Source: Triglochin maritima
Taxonomy: Eukaryota; Streptophyta; Magnoliopsida; Alismatales; Juncaginaceae
Length of the DNA stretch: 64,000 nucleotides
Assembly (NCBI GenBank): GCA_963682175.1
Contig: OY821775.1
Coordinates: 744,001-808,000, forward strand
Direction: 5' to 3'
The notes below the pieces were generated by a model. The model saw only the letters and a list, made by a program, of their open reading frames with translations, was not told where the DNA came from and did not search any database. This document shows positions 10,199 to 22,745 of the stretch, one piece after another (within the stretch, counting starts at the first letter, position 1; each line of letters opens with the position of its first letter). Made by a program: the position numbers and the translations under genes.

Positions 10199-13100
10199 AT
10201 GTCCGGCGAAGCACCAGAATCCGGCGAGGTAACGGGGGCGGAATTTTTTTTCCGACTCGGGCGTCTGGCTAAGCCGCCTCCACTTAGGTGGAGGCGGCTT
10301 AGCCAGACGCCTCCACCTAGCTGGAGGCGGCTTAGATGCACGCCTCCACCATGGTGGAGGCGTCTGTCTAACACGCCTCCACCTATGTGTAGGCGTGTTA
10401 GGCAGATGCCTCCACCATGGTGGAGGCGGCCTAGCCAGCCGCCCGTTTTTTTTGTTTTTTTTTAATTTTTTGTTAAATTCAAAATTTTCAGGTTCCGTTG
10501 CAAGATTTCAGTGGTGATGGAGTAGATTACAGTGAGCTTTTTGACAGTAAAGAAATATTTACAACAATCGAGGAAGGTTGTAAATGGGCGAAACAAATTG
10601 CGATAGGAGTCGGATTTTTTTTGGTTATATCATCGTACAAACCGAAAGCAGATAACCGGATGGATTGTTACCTCAGATGTGATCGCAGACGTGAGATGAG
10701 TTCTCGTGATACGAGTATTGCACTGCGAAAGAATACGAAAAGAAAAGGTTGCGGTTGTCGGTTTTTGGTAAAAGTGGTGGAGCGACGAGATCGTGATGGA
10801 TGGGTTATTGTTTCTAGTAGCATGTTTGGGCAGCACAACCACCCATTGGCAGTTTATTCAGAGGGTCACCGACAGGTCAGCGGACTTAGTGCTGGGGCAA
10901 AGCAAATTGTTCGGGATATGACAGAGGCACAAGCAAGACCCCGTAACATTTTGTTGGCGGTAAAGAAGAAATTTCCGGACGATAATCCTAATCAAATGCA
11001 CATTTACAACTTCAGAGAGTACATGAGGAGGACGAAATCTGAAGACAGGAATCCCGCGCAGCAGTTTCTCAGAGAGGCAGTGCATCATAAGTATTTGCAT
11101 TGGATTGTGGCAGATGAAGAAACTAATGTCTTGACTCACGCATTTTTGGCACATCCGACTTCAGTTCAGTTGTTGCGTACATACCCATTCGTGATCTGTA
11201 TGGATTCGACGTATAAGACGAACAAGTACAAGATGCCTTTGTTTGAGATGGTTGGGGTTACTCCAACAAATATGAATTTCCTCGTCGGATATGCGATTTT
11301 GCAGGATGAGACCGAGTCTAGTTACCGGTGGGTGTTGGAGAGGTTGCGAGATCTGTTATTGGATATTGTTAGCCCGACAGCAATAATTACGGACCGGGAG
11401 ATGGGTCTGATGCGACCAGTGGCATAGGTTTTTCCTGAGTCAGCTCATTTACTATGCACCTGGCATATCAACAAAGACGTGTACAACTACGCATACCACG
11501 TATTCGGCAAGGAGAAGCAGCTTGCAGAGAGTTTTAGACGTGGAAGATGGAGGAGAGTCATGCTTTCTGATTCACAGACGGATTATGATAGAGCAGTCCG
11601 TAATCTGAAGGATTCTTACAGTTCCTGGCCAGTGCTGACGAAGTATGTGGAAGACACGTGGTTGGTGCATAAGGAAAAATTCGTGTTGAATTGGACGAAT
11701 CAAGTTCTTCATTTCGGCAACACTACGAACTACAGGGTGGAAAGTGCACATTCGGCTCTGAAAGAGTGGATCACTACATCGACTGCCGCTCTCGACACTC
11801 TTTTCGACCGCGTGAACTCGTCTATTGAAATGCAGCTGACGAATATTCGGAACTTTCTTGAAGATTCGAGACGTCGAAATTTGGCACAGTACATAGGTCC
11901 TCTGTTTCAGCATATAAATGGCCGAGTTTCGCATCACTGCTTGTCGTTAATGACTCAGGAGTTGAAGAGAATGCAGGACTTAAGTGATGAAATTGAATAT
12001 CGTTGTGGGTGTGCTTTCCTGACAACACATGGGATTCCTTGTGCCTGTACCATGTACGAGTGTTTCGCGTCAGGTGATGGAATTTATTTAGAGCAGATTC
12101 ATCCATTCTGGAAAACACTTGTTATCGGAGAAGGAGTCCAGATGTCAGAGTTTGTTGATCAGTCAGCACAAGACACCGAGCATTTTCGGAAGCTAGTGGA
12201 TGAGATCTCGCAGAGCGATCCTGCAGTAATTCGTAGTGCCTCTCGTATTTTATACGAACAGTTACACCCCGATCAGTCGAACTATGGAGAACCCGAAGAA
12301 AATACTAAGGTACGAGGTCGACCTAGGGGAAAGTCGACACGTCGGGACCCGAGTGCCTTCGAGTATGCTGAGCGAGGTCGTGGTCGGTCTGGCAGTAGTG
12401 GGAGCAGGGGTCGTGGTCGGTCTGCCAGTAGTGGGAGCAGGGGTCGTCGGTCTAATTCGTCTCGATCGTCCTTGAATACGGGCACAGGATCTTCTGGTAT
12501 GTCGATATCTTTGTTGTTATGTTATTTAATATATATTAGTAATCTAAATGGGGTTGAATATATTATCTCCTAATTTTGTTGTTTTAATGAATTGTTATTT
12601 ACCTATCTTACAGTGTCCGGACGGGTTGACGTGGACAACTTCCCATATAATGATAGACTGCCAGGAATCATTTTGCCATTTCTGCATAGGTGGAATGACG
12701 TACGTGCTGATGGCAACTGTGGATTTCGATGTGTTGCCGATGTCTTTCATGGTGGTCAGGAGAACTGGTCGTACGCCCGTCGTGCGATTTCTAATGAGAT
12801 AGGTGCACATCCTATTTATGAGACAGTCTATTTCGGCCATGTGAGAGAGACTCGTCAACGAATTGATTGGGGCGTGGGAGGTTGTGGCGAGGATCATTAT
12901 ATGGAGGTTTGGTCCGACTTGTTTCCTATTGCGAATTTTTACAAGTGTGCGGTCATGTATTTCGCAGTGGGAACAGATGATTCGTTGTTCCCGTGTCTTA
13001 CTGTTCTACCCTGGGAGTGTCCCTTTACCATGACGAGGCCTGTCAGAGAGTTGGTCATTGCTCATTTAGGGAGTTACGCTCATTTTATTCGTTTGGAATT

Positions 13101-13221
13101 ACTTGATGATTTCCCAGTACCTCCTATGGCGACCTTATGCTATCAAATGCGAGATGAGAGTGTTGTTGGATGGGAGGATCAGTGCCAAAGTAGGATGGAG
13201 TATTGGAACCGGTTACGTTGA
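10199..13221 (+). CDS. MULE transposase fused to an OTU cysteine protease domain; one in-frame stop
   Basis: Exons 10199-10228, 10492-12496 and 12614-13221 join in frame to about 880 codons. From the N-terminus: a basic Cys-rich region with QHNHPL, as in FAR1/MULE DNA-binding domains (about residues 60-130); the MULE catalytic core with MDSTYKTN (first Asp) and TDREMGLM (second Asp); LLCTWHINKDV; a SWIM-like CGCAFLTTHGIPCAC; an Arg/Gly/Ser-rich linker (RGRG repeats); then, after the second intron, an OTU domain with ADGNCGFRCVADVFHGG (Asp and catalytic Cys) and AHFIRLEL (likely catalytic His). A single TAG at 11425-11427 interrupts the core just before VFPESAHLL, while the frame on both sides is otherwise intact. 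The element could not make a full transposase unless the stop is read through. Transposition is known for the family; the target of the OTU domain is unknown. Confidence 0.9.
10268..10442. repeat. GC-rich palindrome cluster in transposase intron 1
   Basis: Five or six partly overlapping inverted repeats built on GCCTCCACC and GGTGGAGGC, for example CCTCCACCATGGTGGAGG (perfect palindrome, twice). They fill most of the 263-bp first intron. Strong hairpins are expected in the pre-mRNA or in single-stranded DNA. Confidence 0.85.
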
Positions 13222-13499
13222 TTGTAATTTGTAATGTTTTGTAATGTATAATATATCGTGTATTTCTACTTATATCGTGTTGTTTTTTTACCGTATTTTA
13301 AATTTAAATATTATTTCATATCTAAAGAAATAATTTGAAAATCTTTTCGTGAAAAATAAATATTAAAAAATACGATAGTCAAAGAAATATGTAGAAGATA
13401 TGTTCGTCAGAAATAAATAATAAGAGTACACAAATAAACATAAGCATATACCAACAAATGTACTAACAGTGCAACAAAACGAAAGTAAAAGCAAGACAA

Positions 13500-16123
13500 C
13501 TACAGCTCAGCATCTGAATGATGGTCTGCAATGCCCAACTGGCTGTTCCAATCCTCGATCAGGCGATCCCAATCTGTACATGCAAGTCTCGTCGCCTCAC
13601 TCGGCATGACGTCTCTCTCTCTCGCAAGAACGGTTGCGTACACCGTATCGCCCTACTCATCCACTGTATGTAAAATAAAAATTAGCGTACAATAACAAAA
13701 TATACTTTACAATTAAATATAAAATTAGATAAACTTACCGCATCGGCACATGTCCTATCCAGTGGTCTCTCCGGTCTCGGAATGATACCGCGTACGAGTA
13801 GTGGATCTGAGCACCTACCGAACCACTGCAAATAATCTGGAGCACAAGTGGAGGGGTCGCGGCTACGACTCAGATCGGCCAGGTGTAGTCGTCCTAGTCT
13901 CGGAAATGTCCTCCAAACCGATTTCGCAGACGAAACGCTGTGCCTGACATCGTACATCGTGGCAGTCGCAGACCGTACTGCATGCTCGGGCGTCAGAATG
14001 TCAATCGGGATCACCTGAACGTAGCCTAACTGACGTAACACGCGATCAGGTATATAAGGCTCTGTGATATTCCTATAACGAATAATGCCGGCAAATGTAG
14101 TCCTCGGCACAGCTACAGCAGGATCGGGACCGTACGGTAACCACTCCACCTAAACGTTTATAAGTTAATAATAATAAAATTAAATTTAAATAAACGTGAA
14201 TGATATATACATCATATACCTGCGATGCAGTCATCTGATCTAGCCGTCTACGAATAGAAAGAAGTCGACTCTCGCTCTTATCCTCCGCCCGGACAGCACA
14301 CATACGCGAACGAGGATGGTCACGCTCAACAATCTTCCGCTCACGATGGGGGCGGAAAGCAGGAAAATACTCATATATCCAAGTCTGCAGCAGTGTAAGA
14401 CAACCCGTAATCTGACCACAATCAGCGCGACTGGATATGCCCAGCTGGCGATACAGATATGCCAACGTCGCCGACCCCCATGAGTAATCAGCAATGGTAT
14501 CTGGGTCCCTCGCCTCCAATAAGTCCCGTGGTCTCAGTCTGGAACCGCTCTTGTCGAGAAACAATACGCAGCCTAGCAGTAAGAAGAAATAAGCAGTCAT
14601 CTGCGTATCCTCAGTCCGTGGTGGTCGCCCCCGTCTGCAACACTCGTCCACAGCGTCGATACTAACACCACCGCCACTCCAGAATGAGCTATCCCGCCCA
14701 AGACCCTCCAGGCTGACACCCAGTAACTCAGATACATATAACTTCAGCTCAGATGTCGGTGCCTGCGCACTGACCATGGGACCCTCAACAGGAATGTGAA
14801 GAATCTGAAAGACGTCATGCAACATGATCGTCATCTCTCCGAACGGCAAGTGGAAAGTGTTGGTGTCAGGCTGCCACCGCTCCACGAATGCCGAAATCAA
14901 CGGCATGTCGATGCAGGAAAACATGATGTACGGCAAGTGACCCAATCTACTGTCAACCACGGTCGCTGTCATATCCTCAGTCATCACTGAGCGCCATGCC
15001 TGCAATGTCGTACAAGCTCTGTGCCGATTATGACACTTCAAAACCTTCCGCTCCTCGCCATCCCAGATGCGTCTGGCGACGTGGCCTCCAAAACTCGGAA
15101 TGACGCTGCCATCTACAGGACCACCGGGAATAATATCCGTGACGATCCAAGACTCGTCATCACCCCTCTTCTTCTTCTGAGCTCGGGCGTCTGCAGTGCA
15201 CGAACTCGAATCACCGGTCACAAACCGGCCACCTCGATCCTTCCTAATGACCCACTCAGCTGAAGGACCACCGTGTCGCCCCCGTCCTTGACCGGACTGA
15301 TGTACCGCCTCCTCCTGTGGCCCCAAGTCGTATCGGCCCCCATCGTCACTGTCGTCGTGACTCCTCGCCTCATCTGAATCATCCTCGTCGTCGAAAGACT
15401 CTCCAGGTGTCTGACGACGACGTAACAGATCACTCTCTCTCCTAACTGAAGCAGAAATACCACGTGTACGTGGATGACGAGGATCTGACTCGTCTGCTAT
15501 ACTACGTACCGGGCGTAAGGGAATTAATTTCCCTTTTCCTCCACGGTAACCCGATGACTATTAATTCAATTTAAAAATACAAATTTATTAATGATTTTAC
15601 TATAATAATTAAACTAATTATTAACTTAATAATCGATTTATTTAGCAATTATCACAATTAATCAATAATCCGTTACTAAAATCGTACACAACTAATTACT
15701 AACATAATAATCAATTTATTTATTAATTAACACATTTTATAATTAATAAACGATTTACTAAACTAATTTAACTCATTATTAACATAATATTCAATTTATT
15801 TAAATTTTATCACAATTTATAATCAATTTAAAAACAAATTAAAAAAAAATCCAGGCGTCTGCGGGAGACGCCTACCCTACGTGGTAGGCGTCTGCCGGAG
15901 ACGCCTGCCCTACGTGGGCGACGTCTCCCGCAGACGTCTGTGCCATGGGTCGGGCGACCGCGGGAGCCGCCCGACCCAACGATCGGGCGGTCGCGGGAAC
16001 CGCCTCCCCCCTGTCGCCCGACTCAAAAAAAAAAATTAAAAATTAATTGAAATAAACAAGGTGATTTACCAGATGTGAGTAGTCCGGGGTGTCCGCTGGC
16101 TCTTTCCCTGGCCTCCGAGACAT
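13500..16123 (-). CDS. Transposon-borne plant mobile domain (PMD, MAIN-like) protein
   Basis: Four exons join without a stop: 16070-16123 (MSRRPGKEPADTPDYSHL), 14220-15557, 13739-14149 and 13500-13652, giving 651 residues. The last acceptor is chosen at 13653-13654 because it restores a continuous 50-codon reading, whereas the AG eight bases earlier leads to a different and less protein-like frame. The N-terminal part is acidic and Ser/Arg-rich. The PMD follows, with the hallmark SCIDMPLISAFVERW and then TNTFHLPFGEMTIMLHDVF. PMDs occur in the Arabidopsis MAIN/MAIL proteins, which act in genome stability and silencing, and in MULE transposons. The role in transposition is not established. It converges on the transposase-OTU gene with about 280 bp between stop codons, and unlike that gene it appears intact. 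Confidence 0.85.
15850..16017. repeat. GC-rich palindrome cluster in PMD intron 1
   Basis: Inverted repeats such as GTCTGCGGGAGACG / CGTCTCCCGCAGAC and GTCGGGCGACCGCGGG with its complement crowd about 170 bp of the otherwise very AT-rich first intron. They occupy the same relative position as the cluster in the transposase gene but have a different sequence. Confidence 0.85.
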
Positions 16124-16377
16124 CCTATTTGGTGAATAAAAGTGTGATATGAAGAGAAAGTTGTGTTAAAAGAGTGAAATGAGGAGTTATATTAGTAGAA
16201 AGTGTAGAGGGGCAAAATGGTAATCTTACGGGCGATTTAAGTAATTTTACGGCTACGAATAGCAGTTCAGATAATTAATTCCCAAATTATAATATTTATT
16301 ACGATATGACTAGAATATGAAGAGAGATATATTTATTACGATATGACCAAATTATTTTTTATGATTATAAGAGGAAT

Positions 16378-16500
16378 ATGAAGAGAGATGTGTGATAGGA
16401 GGGTAAAATGTCGCGTTATAGCAGTAGAAATGAGAGAAGGGCAAAATGGTAATTTAAAGGGGCGATTTAAGTAATTTTGGGGCGATGTTTAGCAATTCAA
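16378..16500. mobile_element. Lone end of a second, related MULE
   Basis: The stretch GGGCAAAATGGTAATTTAAAGG followed by GCGATTTAAGTAATTTT and GCAATTCA matches the PMD-side end of the 6.2-kb element (16200-16270) and of the remnant at 31930-32000. Only one end is present. The larger MULE apparently inserted beside, or recombined with, an older relative. Confidence 0.65.
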
Positions 16501-17460
16501 TTTTTTTATTGACAATTAATCGATGTTTTAGGGTTCTTACGACTTGCCCCTCTTATTAAATTTGCAGATAGTAGTATATTACTTTGTCCATTCTCCGATG
16601 CTATGATTATAATCGACGTGAGTACATGCGTCATTAGTGCTTCCACCTTGATGATTAGTTTACAGTTTTCTTTGACGATAATTGTTTTGTTTGTGCTTGG
16701 ATAGACAATTTTTCAGAACTTACAGTCATGGTTCCCCGTGCTTCTCCATTAGTTTAATCCGCCCCGACTTTAACCCGTTTAACTAAAGTTTGGCCGTATA
16801 ATTAATAGTATTTACCATTTATATCATAATTGAATGTTTCTAAGTAAAGGAGCAGCACCTACATTTAACTCATGCAGTTCTTTATTTGAAGCTACAACTT
16901 CCAGTGAACTCTCCGAATGTGTACCTTGTCTTTAGATTCACAAGGTTGTATAAATTATACATGAGAACTAGATGATTAAGTTGAAGAAAGAGGGAATAAT
17001 TTGCTTTGGCAGTGATTATATCTAATTATTTTTGTTTGAACATTATGATATATGTTCCAATGATATCACAAAAGTTTTTTTTTTTGAAAGCTTGGAAACA
17101 AAGGGCAACTTAAGTTTAGATGGAAAGACTTAAAAATGTTTATAAAAAAAGTGCAATTAATGAAGATGTAAAATACATCCCAACAGAAAAAGCTTCTTGA
17201 ACTGAAATTTTAACTGCAACATCAGATCAGGGCTCTGTTTGGAAATCATGATTGCGGTGGTGTTTTGCATTTATTCGATCGTATCATATGGGGTTGCCAT
17301 CAACAACCTTCTAGGAATTATTCTAACAGCTCGATCGATGTTATTTTCATCAATGAATTATTCCTTCAAAGTGTATCCAAATCCAAAAGAAGGAAGGTAT
17401 ATATTGATACACAAACCACCACCTTACAGCATAGTGGTATACTTATATGCACACTAGTTC
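16501..17460. other. Intergenic, nothing recognised
   Basis: AT-rich. The 72-codon frame at 17239-17457 resembles no family I know and lies against the foldback element, whose left target-site copy CACTAGTTC is at 17452-17460. Confidence 0.4.
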
Positions 17461-19439
17461 TGTAATTTTTTTATATAATAATAAAAATAAAAAAATTTCG
17501 AAATTTAGGAAAAAAAAAATTTTTTTTCCAAAAGTACTCCGATCGCGGGTGTAACCCGCGATCCGTGGAGCACGGATCGCGGGTCACACCTGCGATCCGT
17601 GGAGCACGGATCGCGGGTCACACCCGCGATCCGTGTTCCCGCCAAAAAAATTTTTTTTTTTTTTATTTTCGGTTTTTTTTTTGTTTTTTTTTGTTTTTAT
17701 TTTTTATTATAATTATTTGTAATCTTTTTTTAAATCTTTTTTTTTCAAAATAAGTTTTCTAATTTATATTATTTTTCTAAATTTTTCAAAATTATTTTTA
17801 ATTTTTCCAATAATCTACCTCCAAATCACGTCGATAACCCGGCGTATTGAAATGTTAGGGTATTTTATACAATATAAAAACAAAATTTCTTAGTCAGAAT
17901 AATAAATTATTTACAACTGAATATTAAACAAACCATAAAACTAATTAAAACAAAAAATTGGTAACGTTGTCAAAAATTCGTAGGGTGTACACACATTACA
18001 AACATTTTGGAGGTCGATACAGCAAAAAATTAAAAACACAATTAAAAAATTTAAAAAATTAATAACAATTACAAAACATATTTTGAAAGCAAATATGATA
18101 AAAAACATAGTTAAAACGATTTTAAAAAAATCAAAACATCAAAACACTACGACTAAAATCCGGGACTTTTTTTATTTTCTTTTTTTGTTTTTGTTTTTTT
18201 AGGTTTTCTGTTTGTTTTTATGTTTTGTTTTTTTACAAATCATTTTAACTATGTTTTATATATATATATATTTGAAAATAAGTTTTGTAATTGTTATTAA
18301 TTTTTAAAAAATTTTAATTGTGTTTTTAATTTTTTGCTGTATCGACCTCTAAAATGTTTGTAATGTGTGTACACCCTACGAATTTTTGACAACGTTACCA
18401 ATTTTTTGTTTTAATTAGTTTTATGGTTTGTTTAATATTCAGTTGTAAATAATTTATTATTTTAACTAAGAATTTTTTGTTTTTATATTGTATAAAATAC
18501 CCTAACAATTCAATACACACCGAGTTATCGACGTGATTTGGAGGTCGTTTCTTGAAAAAATTAAAAACAAAATTAAAATTTTTAAATAAATAATATAAAT
18601 TAGAAAACATATTTTGAAAAAAAAAAGATTTCAAAAAAGATTACAAATAATTAAAAAAAAAACAGAAGAAAAAAAACTAAAACAGAAAACCGAAAAAAAC
18701 AAAAACAATAAAAGAAAATAAAAAAAGTCCCAGATTTTAGTCGTAGTGTTTTGATGTTTTGATTTTTTTAAAATTGTTTTAACTATGTTTTTTATCATAT
18801 TTGCTTTCAAAATATGTTTTCTAATTGTTATTAATTTTTAAAATTTTTTAATTGTGTTTTTAATTTTTTGTTGTATCGACCTCCAAAATGTTTGTAATGT
18901 GTGTACACCCTACGAATTTTTGACAACGTTACCAATTTTTTGTTTTAATTAGTTTTATGGTTTGTTTAATATTTAGTTGTAAATAATTTATTATTCTGAC
19001 TAAGAAATTTTGTTTTTATATTGTATAAAATACCCTAACATTTTCAATACGTCGGGTTATCGACGTGATTTGGAGGTCGATTATTGGAAAAATTAAAAAT
19101 AATTTTGAAAAATTTAGAAAAATAATATAAATTAGAAAACTTATTTTGAAAAAAAAAGATTTAAAAAAAGATTACAAATAATTATAATAAAAAATAAAAA
19201 CAGAAAATAAAAAACAAAAAAAACCGAAAATAAAAAAAAAAAAAAAAAAATTTGGCGGGAACACGGATCACGGGTCACACCCGCGATCCGTGCCTCCACG
19301 GATCGCGGGTCACACCCGCGATCCGTGCCTCCACGGATCGCGGGTTACACCCGCGATCGGAGTACTTTTGGAAAAAAAAAAATTTTTTTCCTAAATTTCG
19401 AAATTTTTTTATTTTTATTATTATATAAAAAAATTACGG
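17461..19439. mobile_element. 2-kb foldback element with perfect 9-bp TSD
   Basis: Two arms of about 700 bp are near-perfect reverse complements (about 17461-18170 against 18730-19439), starting GTAATTTTTTTATATAATAA on each outer edge. The TSD CACTAGTTC is perfect at 17452-17460 and 19440-19448; its length of nine points to a Mutator-type origin. Each tip carries three palindromic GATCGCGGGT units separated by short GTGGAGCAC or GTGCCTCCAC spacers (17538-17640, 19258-19358). The middle holds a further copy of the block TAATGTGTGTACACCCTACG (near 18361), which also occurs in the right arm and inverted in the left arm. No transposase is encoded. Confidence 0.92.
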
Positions 19440-19448
19440 CACTAGTTC

Positions 19449-22400
19449 AAGCAAATAAATTATATGCGCTCAAGAATAATAATACAAATTGCCAATGATA
19501 TCGTAATCGTCTAAAATAAATGCAGTCATATAGTACGTCCAAAAGTAAAAAAAAAGTATTCAACACTATAAAAAATTGTGGTTATTCCTCCAATGTAAAC
19601 ACTAATAAAGTATTTTAAAGCAGATGCATCAATTAAGTTTGACATGGTATCAGCAATAGTTTATTGATCATATAGAATGTTGGAATTATAGTATAACATT
19701 ACTCACAAGTATACGTAACGCTTTATATGCAGAACTGAAGTGTATGTACAAAAACGTTATAAGATCATGTAATTAAGAATACCCTTGCGAAATTTTGCTA
19801 TATATCTTAATAAAGATCAACTACTTGACCATATTAATATCACATACGGCAAGTAGTACAGAAATATCACAAGTGAGACTGTGACAACTTCATGGCTATG
19901 ATGAATGTGGTTAGAAATTGAATGGAAATAAAATGATTGGTTATGTCTTATTTGCATGAAAAGGCTACGTGACAACAACTTTGTTTCAAGGGGTGCAGAC
20001 ATTTGACTTCGATAAAATTCCTTCATGTCCCACCATTTAATCAAACTCATATATTAATAGCGTCTTTGATCTTGAAACAGATTAGTCAAGAAGCAAAGAA
20101 TTAAAAAATTCAGTGAAAGAAATAAATATTGAATACAAGGAAACTTGTCCACAAAGTAGAGAACAATGCGATGTGATTCTTTGTAGCATCACGAGAACAA
20201 AATAAACCATGCATGGTCTTGTTTGCTAAAAGAAAGTACAGTTTACCAAATGGGTTTGTAAATCTCCCTAAGAAATCATTTGAGACTGTCAACTTAGATA
20301 TACCAATAAGCATTTGACATGATAATGCATGCAATTCACAGAAAAAATGATTTGTTGACATTTATATAAGCATTGACGTAGTGTTTTTGTTTAGTAAACA
20401 CTAATAGGACTGTTAAATATTCCACTTCTATATTTGAGATCAAAGAAATTCCTCTTTTCCTTACCCTTTTATTAAAAATAATAATCTTATCTTAATTAAA
20501 CTAGGGGACACAATCTGTTCCGTGGATATTAACTATTTTAAAACCAAAGATCTACCATCTCACTTGGTCTTTTCCTCCTTGCCATGATAATGCACACAAA
20601 TCCACAAAAAACATTACTAGTTCAGTGCTAAACTGCTGATCCATCATGGTGTCTAAACTACTTTAGGAGGAAAAAATCTCATTTCATGGTCGACATCTAC
20701 TACAATCATATAGAGAATCTTCTGAAAGACCAATGAATACACATGTTTCATAGTTTCCACCAATTTTAGTATCAAACAAAGAACAGCACGAAACCACAAA
20801 CAGATCACTAGCTAGTTGACCTATTATAGACTGAAAATTAGTTAAGGACGACTTAAACAATCAAACATTTCTCTACGAGTTCCCAATGTCTTTGCCACAC
20901 CTTGTATTGTATTGCATTGCCACCCAAACAAACACATGAAGTAAATAAAATATGACATGTTTTTTTCGGTACGTTGGATGGGATATTTTATCATGCATTC
21001 ACCCACCACCTTTACACGAAGACAACCTTTTATTAAACTTTGTGGGAAAAGACTTTGTCCATATACACTCGGTTAGGGTGGACAATAGTTTGATTCCACT
21101 AAGTTTTAAGAGATAAGATTGGATATCAAATGAGGATCTTTTATCTTACAGTTTTTCCAAGTGGGATTCTATACATGAGTTATTTGGAGAATTAAGCATG
21201 TAGTATTACCCAAAAGGAGACGCAAAATTATCCTAATTGGATGAGATGATCTCTTATCTTACATACCAAAAAATAGTAAAAAGAAAGAATCTTGTTAGAG
21301 GGAACAAAATATTCCCTAAGTTTTTCTTTTCTTGAAGTTCAAAGTATTTCCTAAATTAGTAATAAGAAAAACAAGCCCCGTGATGAGATGGTAATTAGTT
21401 TCATGCTTGTAAATCCTAACCACCAGCCAAAACAACATGTTTTATAAAAACAAAAAACATAAAACTGCATGACTAGAAAAACTTTATGTATTTTCTTTAG
21501 AAAAACTATCTGACACTCTGTCGGGCTGAGACTCCTGAATTTTTATGGACATGAAGCAAAAAGGACATGGATATTCCAAAAGTTCACTCTGAGGTGGTGA
21601 TAAAATCATAACTAATTGTTAAATGAATTGAGTGGCTGACATTTATTTTAGTATAAAAAAAATACTATAGAAAGGTCAACTTGAAATTGAACAAACAGGA
21701 CATGCTGATAAGTTAATTCGTTAAAATAGTTGGGATAAGTCCCTCCGACAAACTTTAGGTTTATATTACAACAAGTGGTTGGTTGCCTTACATCATGCAA
21801 ATTGTGATATTTGTTGTTGGTTTTCACTGCCAACACGGTGGGTGCAAGAATACCATTTTGAGCTTTCTTTCGCCTAACGTATTTTATAATGTTTTGGTGT
21901 TAAAGTGACCAAAAGAAAAAGATTATTTGGTGTGGACATATATGACTTATCACATTCCATTGACAACAAAAAACACTTCAGAAGTACAGTACAAGTATAT
22001 GACATTAAAAATTATTTATCTATGAACTCTTTTATTGAAGTATATATCTCAGGACAAATTTGTTAATAGTAGTGTCAACTTATATTTTGGTTTTACGTAT
22101 AGACCTTTACACTAAAAACACATTAGGTTAGGTGTAAATAGTAATGCAACGCCATTAACGGAGGAATTAAAAAAATTAGTGATTGTTTGAGAAGAAGATT
22201 GGTAAATAAAATAAGTACCTAAGACGAAAGGAAGAAATCATAGAGAATTTTCAATAACTAGTTGCCTTAATGACTAGTAAAAACGTTGTAGTCCACAAGC
22301 ATATGCATAGCAATATCCCATTACTTCCTTCGAAATTCAGATTAAGTGGATAATTGATAGTAATATTGTGGGATTATTTACCTCTACTATATCACATCGT

Positions 22401-22745
22401 ATAAGCATATCCAATTAGGAGATAACACTCTTAATTAAGCCATTCTTTGGATGCTATAACTTCTAAGTTCACTGCATATCTATACTTTCTCCATGATAAC
22501 ACCAAAGGACACCAAGACTGGTTATGTAACTTTTCCTCGTCTCCTGGATATTTTGACTTCTCAAAGCAATTCCCCATTGTAAATAATAATAATAACTACA
22601 AAAAGCCAAAAAATGTAATTCTTTCTTATCAGAAGTGGTCCCAACCCGATCCTACTAGAATCCAAAAACAAAAAAAAAGGGGGATCCCACTTTTCTTAAA
22701 GAAATATAATCTAATTCTCCAAAGTGATCCTATAAAATCCCACAT
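19449..22745. other. 3.3-kb intergenic region, nothing recognised
   Basis: AT-rich. Open frames are short and scattered and none resembles a known protein. TCCTATAAAATCCC at 22729-22742 is too close to the DUF1645 start for a standard TATA box. The promoter probably lies somewhat upstream. Confidence 0.4.

Larger units (their letters stand above)
10045..16270 (+). mobile_element. Complete 6.2-kb MULE with transposase-OTU and PMD genes
   Basis: The left end reads GGGAACTACTATTCGTCGCC and the right end, on the minus strand, CTGAACTGCTATTCGTAGCC. Both continue with the shared motif TACTTAAATCG. The 8-bp sequence ATAATTAA flanks both sides (10037-10044, 16271-16278), consistent with the 8-9 bp TSDs of Mutator elements. 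Two genes converge inside: transposase-OTU on the plus strand and a PMD protein on the minus strand. Each has a tiny first exon and a first intron carrying GC-rich palindromes. Two deleted relatives lie at 31512-32000 and 47221-48695, and a lone end at about 16378-16500. Confidence 0.88.

Noticed and set aside
13650..13656. Premature TAG in the PMD gene
   Set aside because: The TAG can serve as the intron acceptor; using it gives a phase-0 join and a 50-codon continuation ending at a stop, so no nonsense mutation is needed.
17239..17457. 72-codon open frame with hydrophobic N-terminus
   Set aside because: No family resemblance, AT-rich context, ends at the edge of the foldback element; most likely a chance frame.
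19817..20050. 77-codon minus-strand open frame
   Set aside because: No recognisable domain, no neighbouring exons and no codon bias distinguishable from flanking AT-rich DNA.
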